Of a stretch of DNA of 64,000 nucleotides, positions 1 through 10,962 are shown one piece after another. A model generated the notes under the pieces. It searched no databases, was not told the origin of the DNA, and saw only the letters and a list, made by a program, of their open reading frames with translations. This DNA comes from Planctomycetota bacterium (GTDB lineage: Bacteria > Planctomycetota > Planctomycetia > Planctomycetales > Planctomycetaceae), in the NCBI GenBank assembly GCA_022600195.1, contig JAHZKX010000055.1:1-64000 (forward strand). The letters run 5' to 3'. Made by a program: the position numbers and the translations under genes. The first letter of the stretch is position 1; each line of letters opens with the position of its first letter.

Positions 1-85
<85 letters not shown>

Positions 86-125
86 AAAAGCCCGAAATTC
101 CTTGAAGGACTAGGCTTCGGTCGAA

Positions 126-154
126 AGTATACAGTCTCTTTCCAGGCTTGTAAA
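126..154 (-). promoter_or_regulatory. Sigma-70-type promoter of the tRNA-Ser gene
   Basis: On the minus strand TTTACA (154-149) is followed by a 17-base spacer and TATACT (131-126). Both hexamers are near consensus and the spacing is ideal. Transcription would start about 35 bases upstream of the tRNA 5' end at 85. No other minus-strand gene starts nearby, so I assign it to the tRNA. Confidence 0.7.
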
Positions 155-364
155 GCCATATAAAACCACTGGTTTGTGCTGAACTTTTCGACATTTCATG
201 CGATTTTTTACAAAATCTGCTCTGACGAATCTGAATCATAAAAACAGTCATCAATAAACCATGCAATCACTTTGCTGACCCGGAAGTCCTGCTATAACAA
301 GAAGGAGCCTTCATAGAAAAATCACAAAGGTCAACGATTTTTATTCAGACAGAGGAAGTGAATT

Positions 365-1024
365 ATGTTAGAACGCGGAAAAGTCCATTTGAATATGATC
401 GTCACCAAAACAGGCGATCAGGGCGAGACCTACCTGAACGATGGATCGCGTGTCTCCAAATCGTCTGCTCGAATTAAAGCACTCTCTTTATTCGAACGAA
501 TTTCCGTAAAGCTCGGGTTTTTCATTCATGAATGCAACCAGACGCCATTACAAATCCCACTACCTGATGAAAAGATTTGTCAGATCGATCTGATCGCACT
601 TGCCAACTCATTTCAGCAGGAAATGTTTGATCTGGGATCCGATTTATGTACTCCGATCAAACCGGAGGAATCTTTAACTCGCTTTCCCGCTGAAAAAGTC
701 GAAGAAATTACAGCAATCATAGCCAGTTTGACACCAGCTCTGACGCCCCTCGATTCCTTCATCCTGCCCCAGGGAAGTCTACGTATTTTAATGTCACACG
801 ATATCAGAACTATTGTTCGACAGGCAGAGATTCAGGTCTGGGAAATCACAGATGAGATCAACCCGACTGTGCCTCAATACCTCAATCGATTGTCAGACTT
901 CTGGTTTGTGTTAGGCAGAATATTGCAATTCGAAGAACAGGAATCTTCGAGTGCAGAACCACATCAATGGCAACCTAATCAGAATCACGAACGAGGAATT
1001 CTGATTCAAAAAGCGAACTCGTAA
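365..1024 (+). CDS. PduO-type cob(I)alamin adenosyltransferase homologue, divergent
   Basis: The 219-residue protein resembles PduO-type ATP:cob(I)alamin adenosyltransferases, which move the adenosyl group of ATP to the cobalt of reduced cobalamin. The nucleotide-binding start TKTGDQGET (residues 14-22), the following DGSRVSK stretch, and the C-terminal NRLSDFWFVLGR segment match the family at both ends. The middle is less typical: where the family has a VDELN-like segment this protein reads LFERISV, and the CRRAER-like helix reads VRQAEI. It may therefore be weakly active or have another role. AGGAAG at 353-358 sits six bases before the ATG and supports this start. The gene converges on metH, with 13 bases between the stop codons, which fits a cobalamin theme but is not an operon. 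Confidence 0.72.
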   Translation: MLERGKVHLNMIVTKTGDQGETYLNDGSRVSKSSARIKALSLFERISVKLGFFIHECNQTPLQIPLPDEKICQIDLIALANSFQQEMFDLGSDLCTPIKPEESLTRFPAEKVEEITAIIASLTPALTPLDSFILPQGSLRILMSHDIRTIVRQAEIQVWEITDEINPTVPQYLNRLSDFWFVLGRILQFEEQESSSAEPHQWQPNQNHERGILIQKANS

Positions 1025-1037
1025 AGAGAGCCAGTGA

Positions 1038-4000
1038 TTAGTTATCATCAAGAAGTACAGGACGCAACCAGCGCGTGATATCGTCCAGACTCATCCCTTT
1101 TCGCTCAGCCAGTGATGCCAATTGATCTTTATCAATTTTACCCGTATGAAAATAACGTGAATCCGGGTGGGAAAAGTACCAGCCCGAAACCGCAGCAGCC
1201 GGGAACATGGCGAAATGCTCGGTCAGCTCGATTCCAATTTCACTCTCGGCTTGTAACAGCTCAAACAGTGTCGCTTTTTCGGTATGATCGGGACACGCTG
1301 GATAGCCGGGTGCAGGTCGAATGCCGCTATACTCTTCTTTAATCAAGGCTTCTTTATCGATCGCCTCGTCAGGCTTGTAACCCCAGAATTCTTTTCTTAC
1401 ACGTTCGTGCAGATGTTCGGCAAACGCTTCGGCCAGTCGATCCGCAAGCGCTTTCACCATGATACTATTATAGTCATCATGTTGTTCTTCGTAAGATTTA
1501 GCTAACTCTTCTGCGCCGATGCCAGCCGTAACGGCAAATCCACCAATGTAATCAACCTTTTCACTTTCCCGCGGGGCAACAAAGTCAGCCAGCGAGATCA
1601 ACGGCTTCTCTTCCTGGCCTCTTTTACGGATCTGCTGGCGAATATGATGTAACCGGGCGATCTCATTATTGCGGTCTGCATCCTCATAGACTGATATATC
1701 ATCACTGTCAACCTGACTGGCAGGCCAGAATCCAATCACAGCGCGGGCCGTCAATAATTTCTCGTCGATGATTTTCTGGAGCATGGTTCGTGCATTCGCA
1801 TATAGATCGCGAGCTGCTTCTCCCACCACTTCATCATCAAGAATTTTTGGATATTTTCCGACCAGATCCCAGCTGATAAAAAACGGTGTCCAGTCAATGT
1901 AGTCAACCAGTTTTTCCAACGGATAATCATCAAGAGTTTTTGTGCCGGTAAACGTTGGTGCGGGAGGTGTGTAATCTTCCCAATCGATTTGAACCCCCTG
2001 CTTAATTGCATCAGTATAAGGAACGGGAGTACCCAGCGGTTTTCGATTCGCCACTCTTTCACGAACCGTCACATATTCTTTCTGAATTTTTTTCACATAA
2101 CTATCGCGTTGATCGTCCGATAGCAAAGCAGCCGCGACACCAACGGCTCGCGAAGCATCGGCGACATACACAACCTGATTCCGGTCATACTGCGGGTCAA
2201 TCTTGACGGCAGTGTGTGCTTTCGAAGTCGTTGCGCCACCAATCAGAAGCGGTAAATCCATACCCTGTCGCTGCAGCTCACTGGCGACAGTAACCATTTC
2301 ATCCAAAGAAGGAGTAATCAACCCCGATAAACCAATAATGTCACATTGCTTTTCCCGTGCCGTTTGTAAAATCGTTTCGCAAGCGACCATCACCCCTAAA
2401 TCAATGACTTCGTAGTTATTGCACTGTAAAACGACTCCCACAATATTCTTCCCAATATCGTGAACGTCCCCTTTGACGGTCGCCATCAGGATTCGACCGT
2501 TGGGTTTACTCGCTTCAGTTTTTTCTGCCTCAATATAGGGTTGCAAATGAGCGACTGCCTGCTTCATCACCCGCGCCGATTTCACAACCTGCGGCAGAAA
2601 CATTTTTCCTGCACCAAATAGATCGCCCACCACGTTCATTCCGTCCATCAACGGGCCTTCAATCACATCCAGTGGCCGGGACAGTTCCTGTCGCGCGAGT
2701 TCTGCGTCTTCGACGATATACGTTGAAATACCTCTGACCAATGCGTGTTCGATGCGTTTCGTCACGGGCAGTTCACGCCAGGTCAGATCTTCCTGTTTTG
2801 CAGAACTGGAAGAACCATCACCACGATAACGCTCTGCGATTTCCAGCAACGCTTCTGTTCCCTCCGGAGTTCGGTTCAGAATGACGTCTTCCACTTTGTC
2901 TTTTAGATCTGTCGGCAGGTCGTCATAAACGGCTAGTTGGCTGGCATTCACAATCCCCATATTCAAACCAGCGCGAATCGCATGATAGAGAAAAACCGAA
3001 TGAATGGCCTCACGGACTGGATTATTTCCCCGAAACGAGAAAGAGACATTCGACACTCCGCCAGAAACACTTACGTGCGGCAGGTTGTTTCGGATCCATT
3101 CTGTCGCTTCAATAAAATCAACGGCATAGTTATTATGCTCTTCGATCCCCGTCGCGACAGCAAAAATATTAGGATCGAAAATAATATCCTGCGGTGCAAA
3201 ATCTAACTCATCGCGCAGTAAGCGATAAGAACGCTCACAAATTTCGATCTTGCGTTTTTTCGTATCAGCCTGCCCTTCTTCATCAAAGGCCATCACCACT
3301 ACCGCGGCGCCATACAGCTGACACAACCGTGCCTTCTCTAAGAACTCTGCTTCACCCTCTTTCAGGCTGATCGAGTTCACAATGGGTTTGCCCTGAATAC
3401 ATTTGAGCCCCGCTACAATGACATCCCACTTGGAGGAATCCACCATCACAGGCACTCGTGCAATATCTGGCTCAGTAGCCACCAGATTCAGGAAAGAAGT
3501 CATCGCTGCGAGCGAATCGAGCATGCCTTCATCCATGTTAACATCCATGATGTCTGCGCCATTTTGCACTTGCTGCAATGCCACTTCGAGTGCAGTATCA
3601 TACTCGTCTTCTTTGATCAAACGTTTAAAACGCGCAGAACCGGTTACGTTACAGCGTTCGCCAACATTGACGAACAGACTGTCTTTTGTGACGTTGAAGG
3701 GTTCCAGTCCGGAAAGGCGCAAAGCCGGTTCAATCTCCGGAATTTTTCGCGGCGAATGCTTCACCATTGCATCTGCAATCGCCTTAATATGTGTCGGCGT
3801 GGTTCCGCAACATCCACCTAAAATATTAAGAAACCCACTACTGGCGAATTCATCCACAATCTCCGCCATTTCAGCAGCCGACTGATCGTATTCACCAAAT
3901 TCATTCGGCAGTCCTGCGTTGGGATGAGCCGACACGTATGTATCCGACACCCGTGATAACTCTTTGACATACTGTCGTAATTCGGTCGCGCCCAAAGCAC

Positions 4001-4769
4001 AATTTAAGCCAATCGAAAATGGCCTGGCATGCGATAGCGAATTCCAGAATGCTTCCGTGGTTTGTCCCGACAAGGTCCGCCCGGATGCGTCAGTAATGGT
4101 ACCCGAAATCATGATCGGAAGTTCGATCTTTTCGCGATGAAAATAAGTCCGAACCGCAAACACCGCCGCCTTGGCGTTCAACGTATCGAAGATCGTCTCA
4201 ATCAACAGTAGATCAGCCCCCCCCTTCACCAGGCCATCAATCGATTCCAGATAATTTTCAACCAGTTCATCATAAGTGACATTCCGCGCACCTGGATCGT
4301 TCACATCTGGGGAGATCGAACACGTACGGCTGGTAGGACCCAGAACTCCAGCTACCCAACGCGGCTTATCGGGTGTCTTCGCGGTGATTTCATCCGCTAC
4401 AGATCGTGCCAACTGTGCCGAGGCCAGATTCAGCTCATGAGCGAGCGACTCCATCTCGTAATCACTTTGAGACAACTGAGTACCATTAAACGTATTCGTC
4501 TCCAGAATGTCCGCGCCCGCTTCGAGATATTCGCGGTGAATGCCCTGAATAATTTCAGGCTGCGTCAGCGAGAGAAGGTCATTATTACCGGCGATGTCCA
4601 TGTGGTAGTCCGCAAAGCGTTCTCCCCGGTAATCTGCTTCTTTGAGTTTATGATTCTGAATCATAGTCCCCATCGCTCCATCCAGAATCAGAATCCGATC
4701 CTGTATGGCTTGATAGAGAGCTTCAATTCGAGCGGCGCGATCAGACATACGTTTAAAACCTGTACTCAT
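1038..4769 (-). CDS. metH: Cobalamin-dependent methionine synthase
   Basis: At 1243 residues this is a full-length MetH (E. coli 1227). It transfers the methyl group of methyltetrahydrofolate through cobalamin to homocysteine in the cytoplasm. The homocysteine/zinc module covers about residues 20-340, with zinc ligands Cys257 (GLNCALG) and Cys320-Cys321 (GGCCGTTP). A pterin-binding barrel follows at about 360-630. The cobalamin module carries [10 protein letters not shown] near residue 775, whose His is the lower cobalt ligand. The C-terminal activation domain, which binds S-adenosylmethionine for reductive repair, contains [15 protein letters not shown]. The start has no strong ribosome-binding site, and Met8 is an alternative. 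I looked for a cobalamin riboswitch in the 208-base upstream gap and saw none. Confidence 0.97.
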   Translation of the reverse strand: MSTGFKRMSDRAARIEALYQAIQDRILILDGAMGTMIQNHKLKEADYRGERFADYHMDIAGNNDLLSLTQPEIIQGIHREYLEAGADILETNTFNGTQLSQSDYEMESLAHELNLASAQLARSVADEITAKTPDKPRWVAGVLGPTSRTCSISPDVNDPGARNVTYDELVENYLESIDGLVKGGADLLLIETIFDTLNAKAAVFAVRTYFHREKIELPIMISGTITDASGRTLSGQTTEAFWNSLSHARPFSIGLNCALGATELRQYVKELSRVSDTYVSAHPNAGLPNEFGEYDQSAAEMAEIVDEFASSGFLNILGGCCGTTPTHIKAIADAMVKHSPRKIPEIEPALRLSGLEPFNVTKDSLFVNVGERCNVTGSARFKRLIKEDEYDTALEVALQQVQNGADIMDVNMDEGMLDSLAAMTSFLNLVATEPDIARVPVMVDSSKWDVIVAGLKCIQGKPIVNSISLKEGEAEFLEKARLCQLYGAAVVVMAFDEEGQADTKKRKIEICERSYRLLRDELDFAPQDIIFDPNIFAVATGIEEHNNYAVDFIEATEWIRNNLPHVSVSGGVSNVSFSFRGNNPVREAIHSVFLYHAIRAGLNMGIVNASQLAVYDDLPTDLKDKVEDVILNRTPEGTEALLEIAERYRGDGSSSSAKQEDLTWRELPVTKRIEHALVRGISTYIVEDAELARQELSRPLDVIEGPLMDGMNVVGDLFGAGKMFLPQVVKSARVMKQAVAHLQPYIEAEKTEASKPNGRILMATVKGDVHDIGKNIVGVVLQCNNYEVIDLGVMVACETILQTAREKQCDIIGLSGLITPSLDEMVTVASELQRQGMDLPLLIGGATTSKAHTAVKIDPQYDRNQVVYVADASRAVGVAAALLSDDQRDSYVKKIQKEYVTVRERVANRKPLGTPVPYTDAIKQGVQIDWEDYTPPAPTFTGTKTLDDYPLEKLVDYIDWTPFFISWDLVGKYPKILDDEVVGEAARDLYANARTMLQKIIDEKLLTARAVIGFWPASQVDSDDISVYEDADRNNEIARLHHIRQQIRKRGQEEKPLISLADFVAPRESEKVDYIGGFAVTAGIGAEELAKSYEEQHDDYNSIMVKALADRLAEAFAEHLHERVRKEFWGYKPDEAIDKEALIKEEYSGIRPAPGYPACPDHTEKATLFELLQAESEIGIELTEHFAMFPAAAVSGWYFSHPDSRYFHTGKIDKDQLASLAERKGMSLDDITRWLRPVLLDDN

Positions 4770-4977
4770 TTATTAAGAAGTTGTCTTATTGATATTATTG
4801 AACACCGCTACACACATTGGTGAAATTCGCTCGACCAATCGAAATTCAGAGCCCCGTCAATCCAGTCGACCGTAGTCCATGATAATCACCCCATATTCTA
4901 TGCGGGTGGAACGACAAACGACGTATGCTGGCATTCTAGCAAATCACCTGAAAAGAAAAACAGTATGCGACATGCTT

Positions 4978-7900
4978 TTATTCAGCTAGCTGATTCATTT
5001 TTTCACGCGGCTGAGCCCCAATCATGCCTACCAGCTCTTTCAGATATTCCGCAGAGGAAACATGGGTCAACTGCTGTTCTACCCATTCTCGTCGTTCTGA
5101 TATTTTGAGCCGCTTACATTCCCGCATATAGCCGGGATGCTGAACGAACTCATCAAGATACTCGAGATGACGTTGCAACAGGGCAATCTCCTGACTCTGC
5201 CGTGCGACAAGGCGATCCTGATACCAGTCACTATTGAGAAGCGACTCCTGTGTGAATAGTGAACGCACTTCGGAATCGTGAATCGTATGATCCTTCCATG
5301 TTCCGTAAGCCATAATTGAGAGAATTGCCTGTAATGGAGGGCAGACTTCTTCATAAGAACCATCCTCAAAATACTGTAACGCAACCCTCTGCTGTGCCTC
5401 AGCGATATACTGAATTCCATCGACAAAGGAATCGAGATCCTGTTTTTCCGGCTTGAGAATAGTCTCATCAAATACGGAAGCCGGGTTATCAAAGACACGA
5501 CCAAAGAAGCGATTGAGAAATTTTGAGGTAATTCGATAACCTAACCGGCTGGCGGGAATTACCTGGCCATTGTGTTCAAAATCATTAATGGGTTCCAGTA
5601 ATTCTTCCTTGATCAGACATTGCGGATCGCGTTCCTCAGGCTGCATGCGACACCAGATCTCCGGAATCAATAAACTGACATCGTGATCCATTCTGACATC
5701 AGGACCAATGTGGCCGGCGGCCGTTGAAAAACCGGCGTATCCGGTCAGTATAAATCCAACGAGTGCACTATTCAGATCGGCCGCAGGACTCAGCGCATTA
5801 AAGGGTCCTTTGGTCAGGGCCCCCTCACTTCCCGCTCCTGTGGTGGACGGGCTTTTGCCTGTCAGCGAACAGATGAAGTCCATAAACAACTCTGGTAATT
5901 CCTGATAATGTATCGGGGAATACACGGCAAGACTGCGAATCCCTTTTTCTCGATCGGGCGGATTATTACGACGCCCCAGCATGACCGCATTCACGGGATT
6001 ATTCACAGGTTGGTCAGCGGGAATGGCTCGAAACAGACGCGTGGCACGTTTGGTAACATAGGAATGGAACGGCTTCACCAAATCGGGGCGAATCTGTAAA
6101 TAGCGCGGATTTTTAGTCGGTTTTCCATCAATCTGACGCGGATTGGCAGAACAAACCACATAACTGCTGTCTGTCTCTTCAGCAGCACGCAACATCTCCT
6201 GCATTGGAGAACTGAAGGCATCAAAATCCACAACGTATTTACTCATCTCGCGCACTTGTTGATTTGTCAACGGTTCGAAATTCGAGATGAAATTTCCAGG
6301 GCGAGAGAGATCGGCTTCCGTCTGTTTATCCAGCCCCCTGATAATCGCATCATCAGGACGCTGAAACAGACGGTACTCACTGTTTATGACAAACTTGCAA
6401 CTGTAATTCTTCTCACCTTCCGCAAGATGACTCAACACTCGGGATGGCACAACGACAGAAGCACTGATATCGTCTTCTGTCTGTATTTTCATGGAAGCGA
6501 TAAAGTCCTGCCGTAACTTGAATGTCCGCCAACCCAGCAATGAGAATAATCCAACGCGTAAATAAGTACCCACTAATTTTCGTTCCCGAAATTTCAGTTC
6601 ATGCCCATAGGTACCATTGACGATGTCCACGCCAAAGTGTGTCGACCAGTCTTCCCCTGCACTGGTTCCGTAAATTCGTTTGATAATAAAAACTAACGCG
6701 CGAAGATGATCTGGGATTTGATTTAACCACTCGTTGAACTCCTGAGTATAAGCAGGAGAAGGAGTCAGTAACTTAATCACACTTCCCAACGAACGGTTTA
6801 CATCCAGTACGCGTCTGCTCGGTCGATAGTCAGGATGATCTGGTGACAATGGCTCTAACCAGCGCCCTGAATAATCTTTCTCGATTATTTCCCGCACGTA
6901 TTCCATGTCTTTTTCGTAGTCAGAAACAAATACAGGGCCATAAAGCATGTAATCACGCAGAGACTTGCTGATTTCACTTTTACCACCGCCCGAAACAGTA
7001 CACGGTTTATGACAGAAAATGCCTTCACCTGAAGTGCCCACGATTCTCCAGGAGGGAGCAGCAGGGTGTTTTTCCATACGCAGGTGATATCCAGACGGAG
7101 CCATATAAACATTGCCAGGCAATAAGGGAATCGAACATTCCTTCCCAGAGCGTGACCAGCGAATACATTGTTCAGGCAGACTGGCATAAGCATCTTCCGG
7201 AATGTAAATCAACTCTGGATAATATTTATCAATTCCATAACCCTCTGCCTTTCCCTCGATCTGGTCACCATAATCACGAATCACATCGTCGAAGGTTCGA
7301 CCGTTATAACGCACACTGTTGACTTGAAACCCTTCGCCCAGATTATAGCTGGGATACGCAATGGCACCTCCGGCATGTTCTTCTTCTGCATTCCCATACA
7401 GGTTGGCAGAATAACTGATTTGTGTCTTCACTTCTTTTTTGCAATAACCAAAGTAGTTATCGGCAATCAACGTTACAATAACACCTGCATCCGTACGACA
7501 GGTCATTTTAAACGCCAGACCATCGTTATAAAGTTCCTCTTTCGATTTCCAGCACATACTGTCATGTCGCTGTCGTTCGGTTGCGTCATCCCAATGCGGA
7601 AGCCCCACTTCACATTTTGTCAAAGCCGTCAGGTGCGGCGCCAGGATGACGGCACCAGTGTGTCCGGTCCAATGCTTCACGTCCAGACCGGCATCATTTT
7701 GTGGCACATACGGATCACCGGCATTCCCAAAAATGGATTCCACAAAATCCAGATTACTCACCAGCGTTCCCGGAGTGAAAAACCGAATCTCCATCCGTTT
7801 TTCAGAAGTCACCCCTTTAACTTCAGGACAGACGATAGGACGCAACATTAACGAAGCCCAGCCCGATGCCTGTTCTGCCTGTTGTGAAGTAAATGGAAAC

Positions 7901-8529
7901 AACATCATTTCCTCGGGTGGCCGCATGGCATTCAGAAACATCTTCACAAATGTCGCGCGCGGAACGGCACGTTTATCCCCCGGGATGGGCAAGCCACCCT
8001 CCGTAATATGAAACGTCCCCACAGTTGTGCGTCGGTCATGTTTCGGATTATGTAACACACCATTTTTGACACGATAAGATTGAACCAGGTCACTGGAAAA
8101 CTCATCATCTTCAACGGGAAGCGATAATTCTCTGGCCAACCCGAACCGATCCAGCACAAGGGTGCGATTCGGTAATTTCAGCTGATCCGATCCTGCAACA
8201 TCACTCAAATACGATTGTAAAAAACTTTCAATCCGATGATCTACGGGACAACGATGACTCGACAGCAACCGATTTTTTTGTCGGTGATTTTCCAGCAAAC
8301 CTTTCGAAATATCAGCAAAAGTACGGTCAGCTTCTTTCAAAGCGGCCGGGTAACCATTGGCCATTAACTGAAGATTAAGATAACGCAATAGTTCATCGCG
8401 ATCCTCATTACACGTTGCGTTACCATTTTCATCGAGACCGAGTGCCTGACGAAATTGCTCATTTGATTTTTCAGAACGGTCTTTAATTGACCTGGGAGGC
8501 GAAATCCGAGGTTCTGCACTGTTTGGCAT
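4978..8529 (-). CDS. Probable pyrophosphate-type phosphoenolpyruvate carboxykinase
   Basis: This 1183-residue soluble protein has no signal peptide or membrane segment. Its size and several blocks resemble the PPi-dependent PEP carboxykinases known from Entamoeba and Propionibacterium, which interconvert oxaloacetate and PEP using PPi/phosphate instead of a nucleotide. The blocks are a glycine-rich loop SGGGKSE at residues 513-519 that looks like a kinase phosphate-binding loop, the segment [15 protein letters not shown] in the second half, and a later [21 protein letters not shown]-like Gly/Ser-rich stretch. This identification is from memory of the family and not from an alignment. The alternative is an uncharacterised large planctomycete protein. 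The gene stands alone: metH begins 208 bases downstream in the same direction and no gluconeogenic gene is near. Confidence 0.62.
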   Translation of the reverse strand: MPNSAEPRISPPRSIKDRSEKSNEQFRQALGLDENGNATCNEDRDELLRYLNLQLMANGYPAALKEADRTFADISKGLLENHRQKNRLLSSHRCPVDHRIESFLQSYLSDVAGSDQLKLPNRTLVLDRFGLARELSLPVEDDEFSSDLVQSYRVKNGVLHNPKHDRRTTVGTFHITEGGLPIPGDKRAVPRATFVKMFLNAMRPPEEMMLFPFTSQQAEQASGWASLMLRPIVCPEVKGVTSEKRMEIRFFTPGTLVSNLDFVESIFGNAGDPYVPQNDAGLDVKHWTGHTGAVILAPHLTALTKCEVGLPHWDDATERQRHDSMCWKSKEELYNDGLAFKMTCRTDAGVIVTLIADNYFGYCKKEVKTQISYSANLYGNAEEEHAGGAIAYPSYNLGEGFQVNSVRYNGRTFDDVIRDYGDQIEGKAEGYGIDKYYPELIYIPEDAYASLPEQCIRWSRSGKECSIPLLPGNVYMAPSGYHLRMEKHPAAPSWRIVGTSGEGIFCHKPCTVSGGGKSEISKSLRDYMLYGPVFVSDYEKDMEYVREIIEKDYSGRWLEPLSPDHPDYRPSRRVLDVNRSLGSVIKLLTPSPAYTQEFNEWLNQIPDHLRALVFIIKRIYGTSAGEDWSTHFGVDIVNGTYGHELKFRERKLVGTYLRVGLFSLLGWRTFKLRQDFIASMKIQTEDDISASVVVPSRVLSHLAEGEKNYSCKFVINSEYRLFQRPDDAIIRGLDKQTEADLSRPGNFISNFEPLTNQQVREMSKYVVDFDAFSSPMQEMLRAAEETDSSYVVCSANPRQIDGKPTKNPRYLQIRPDLVKPFHSYVTKRATRLFRAIPADQPVNNPVNAVMLGRRNNPPDREKGIRSLAVYSPIHYQELPELFMDFICSLTGKSPSTTGAGSEGALTKGPFNALSPAADLNSALVGFILTGYAGFSTAAGHIGPDVRMDHDVSLLIPEIWCRMQPEERDPQCLIKEELLEPINDFEHNGQVIPASRLGYRITSKFLNRFFGRVFDNPASVFDETILKPEKQDLDSFVDGIQYIAEAQQRVALQYFEDGSYEEVCPPLQAILSIMAYGTWKDHTIHDSEVRSLFTQESLLNSDWYQDRLVARQSQEIALLQRHLEYLDEFVQHPGYMRECKRLKISERREWVEQQLTHVSSAEYLKELVGMIGAQPREKMNQLAE

Positions 8530-8964
8530 TATTGAAATTCTTCTGGTAAAAAAATTAGATCAGAGCGTCATCTCATTCGAAGGAACTGATGATCGAGTCT
8601 CAAGCGCATTGAGAGATTTTTGACTGATATTCTGGCGCGCGATACGCAGTCAGATGTAGCTTGCAGTATATGCGATATAATTTTCAGGTCAACGGTTCAC
8701 AACTACTGTACTAGAACGCATCCCTTTAACCAGAGCGCCCTTCATTCCAGTAGACTCGTTTCAAATGACCTTGGAGACGCTACAGTGAACCGGGACACAG
8801 GCTTGTGAACATTACTCTCAGTAAAAGGTCGACACATAGTTAAAAAGTATCGTCTTAACCCAATTTTAACAAAATAGGAGTTTGCTCTATTTCCAATTCA
8901 ATTAGAGCAGATGTCCTTGAATTTTGGCAGCATCGAAAAAAACTGAGGAGTCTTCTGCAGAAAA
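8530..8964. other. Intergenic region with two small inverted repeats
   Basis: No convincing coding sequence is present in these 435 bases. On the minus strand, downstream of the DUF1501 gene, a 7-bp stem (8883-8889 with 8903-8909, TGCTCTA/TAGAGCA) with a 13-base loop could help end that transcript, but it lacks a T run. A second stem, TCTCAA/TTGAGA at 8599-8604 and 8610-8615 followed by GATTTTT, points along the plus strand although no plus-strand gene precedes it. The promoter of the large minus-strand gene ending at 4978 must lie here, but I could not identify one with confidence. Confidence 0.4.
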
Positions 8965-10329
8965 CTAATAGAGCTCTCGAACGGGGCGTCGATTTTCATC
9001 GACAAGGTAACGAGGACGACCCGATAAATCCGTAATCTGAGCAGATAAAGTATCAATTCCCAGGTTATTGAACAGCGTGGCAAATATTTCCTGAACATGA
9101 ACCGGTCGATCCAGAGGAACTCCACCGACTCGATCTGTCTGGCCAACAATACGGCCTCCCTGCAATCCGCCACCCGCCATCAGAACCGACTGTGTACCCG
9201 GCCAATGATCACGGCCTCCCTTGGCATTGATACGGGGAGTCCGGCCAAATTCTCCCCAGACAATCACCGTCGTCTGCTCCAGTAATCCCCGTTCGTCCAG
9301 ATCTTGTAGAAAGACGGCTAATGCCTGATCAAAGACGGGCAGATATTTCTTGGACAAATATTCGATACTGCCCTCTCGATTCGCATGCCAATCCCACGCA
9401 CCAAAAGCCATACTGACACAACGTACGCCTGCTTCAATCAGACGACGTGCTAATATGAAATGCTCAGGGCTTTGCGGAGCCCCCCCGAAACTGGGATCTG
9501 TTTTCTGCAACGCACCATAACGATCACGTATGGACTGCGGTTCCTGCTCCAGATCCATGGCTTCCGCAAAACCACCCGAAGTCAGCATCTGAAACGCCTG
9601 ATTTTGAAAATCATCAATCCCGGCAACTTCAATTTTTTTCTGGCTGCTTTTGAATGCCTCCAGTAACGATCTGCGTTCTTCAAATCTCGAGAGATCAATG
9701 CCATTTAAAACCAGATCAGATTTCACTTCGCCTTCAAGCGTAAAGGGAACGTGTTTATAGCCGGTAAATCCAGGCCACGATGGATTTCCCTGCAAGTGAC
9801 TCCCATTGTTATTGTATGGGTTGTATGCCATCCTGGGAGCCGCATCCACATAGGGAATCATCCCATTCTTTCCCGGTCCTAATAGTTGAGATACAATCGA
9901 ACCGAATGAAGGCCACCCACCCGCGGGTTCCCCATCTTCGGTTCTCCCTCCGGCGCGACCCGTATAACATTGAAACGATTCATGCCGATTTTCCATGCCA
10001 ACCAGTGTACGCACTATCGAAAACTTGTCCGCTATTGCTGATAACTGAGGTAATAACTCACAGTAATGGATTCCAGGTACTTTCGACTGAATGGGTGAAT
10101 AAGAGCCACGAATTTCACTGGGGGCGTCTGGTTTGGGATCAAACGTTTCAAATTGCGTCGGTCCTCCTGGCAGGTAGATCATCACTACCGACTTCTGGCT
10201 CACTTTTTGTACCGTGCGGGCCTCAATTTCGCAGCGCTGCGCAAAAGACAACCCACCAGCCAGTCCCATCGAACCGACCTGCAGGAAATGTCGCCGCGAA
10301 AGACTCCCGGCAGTAAAGAACTCACTCAT
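8965..10329 (-). CDS. DUF1501 family exported protein
   Basis: This 454-residue protein belongs to DUF1501, a family in the alkaline phosphatase/sulfatase-like superfamily that is highly expanded in planctomycetes and whose reaction is not known. A twin-arginine-type leader, SLSRRHFLQVG, starts near residue 9 and is followed by a glycine-rich hydrophobic stretch, which suggests Tat export. GGPTQFETFDPKP and the later WGEFGRTPR are family hallmarks. I chose ATG 10329 because AAGGAGA at 10342-10336 lies six bases upstream; an in-frame ATG at 10335 is too close to it, and a longer reading to 10392 adds no recognisable sequence. Unlike the other two DUF1501 genes in this window it has no PSD1/DUF1553 partner beside it. 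Confidence 0.9.
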   Translation of the reverse strand: MSEFFTAGSLSRRHFLQVGSMGLAGGLSFAQRCEIEARTVQKVSQKSVVMIYLPGGPTQFETFDPKPDAPSEIRGSYSPIQSKVPGIHYCELLPQLSAIADKFSIVRTLVGMENRHESFQCYTGRAGGRTEDGEPAGGWPSFGSIVSQLLGPGKNGMIPYVDAAPRMAYNPYNNNGSHLQGNPSWPGFTGYKHVPFTLEGEVKSDLVLNGIDLSRFEERRSLLEAFKSSQKKIEVAGIDDFQNQAFQMLTSGGFAEAMDLEQEPQSIRDRYGALQKTDPSFGGAPQSPEHFILARRLIEAGVRCVSMAFGAWDWHANREGSIEYLSKKYLPVFDQALAVFLQDLDERGLLEQTTVIVWGEFGRTPRINAKGGRDHWPGTQSVLMAGGGLQGGRIVGQTDRVGGVPLDRPVHVQEIFATLFNNLGIDTLSAQITDLSGRPRYLVDENRRPVRELY

Positions 10330-10962
10330 ATGCATTCTCCTTGATATCTTGTAAAATATCAGACTTCTACAACACTCTCTACCCCTTTCCATAATTAAAC
10401 CAACAGAAGTCGTTTTTCTGTGATCCAGTGAACTCGTAACAGCTTATAAAGCCCGAAATCCTGATAAGAAGGCCAAAGCTTGTGGCACGCTGGAATTAAA
10501 TCCCACCAGACGAATCTGATCGATAGTAGCCCCCAATTCAGAAGCTGATTCAATTTGCCTGGGCTCATTTATGATCCACAAAGTGACTTTGACCACAAAA
10601 TAAAGAACGAGAGGTTTCTCACTGAACTGACCCGATGATGCCTTACAAAATACATGGACTCATTAGATCACACGATGCCATAAGCAGTCTGTGAAAAAAA
10701 ATGATCACCTTCTTAATACTTTGGAGACATTCCAAACTCCGGTTTCCCCTTTGAAAGTTCCAGAGTTGTAAAGAACACTTTTTGAAAATAGTAATCACTT
10801 CCATCTGATACAAATCAGGACTGCGAAATGATAATAAGAAATTTCAGTTAAATAATGAGGTTTCTTGCAGAATGAGTTTTCATTTCTGAGTCTGACTCTT
10901 AATATTCGTAAACCATCATAAATAACCCCTGCCATGTAGATTAAATCTTAGGATTAGATTGA
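10330..10962. other. AT-rich intergenic region between divergent genes
   Basis: These about 630 bases separate the minus-strand DUF1501 gene from the plus-strand asparagine-synthetase-like gene, so promoters for both should lie here. I see no open frame with a credible start, no RNA gene and no long repeat. AGGAT at about 10950 precedes the ATG at 10963. No short precursor-peptide gene could be recognised in front of the synthetase/radical SAM pair. Confidence 0.4.

Noticed and set aside
163-175. AAACCACTGGTTT, which overlaps the B12-box core of cobalamin riboswitches, upstream of the adenosyltransferase-like gene
   Set aside because: It is only a short palindrome. The other conserved stems of the riboswitch are absent from the 280-base region.
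4770-4977. Possible cobalamin or SAM riboswitch in front of metH
   Set aside because: No conserved riboswitch core or terminator-like expression platform could be seen in the 208 bases.
6885-7851. Long antisense and alternate-frame readings within the 1183-residue gene and within metH, leu and sulfatase genes
   Set aside because: They lie inside well-supported genes, lack family motifs and ribosome-binding sites, and reflect frame shadows.
8599-8622. TCTCAA-GCGCA-TTGAGA followed by GATTTTT as a plus-strand terminator
   Set aside because: Stem is short and AT-rich, and no plus-strand gene lies upstream to be terminated.
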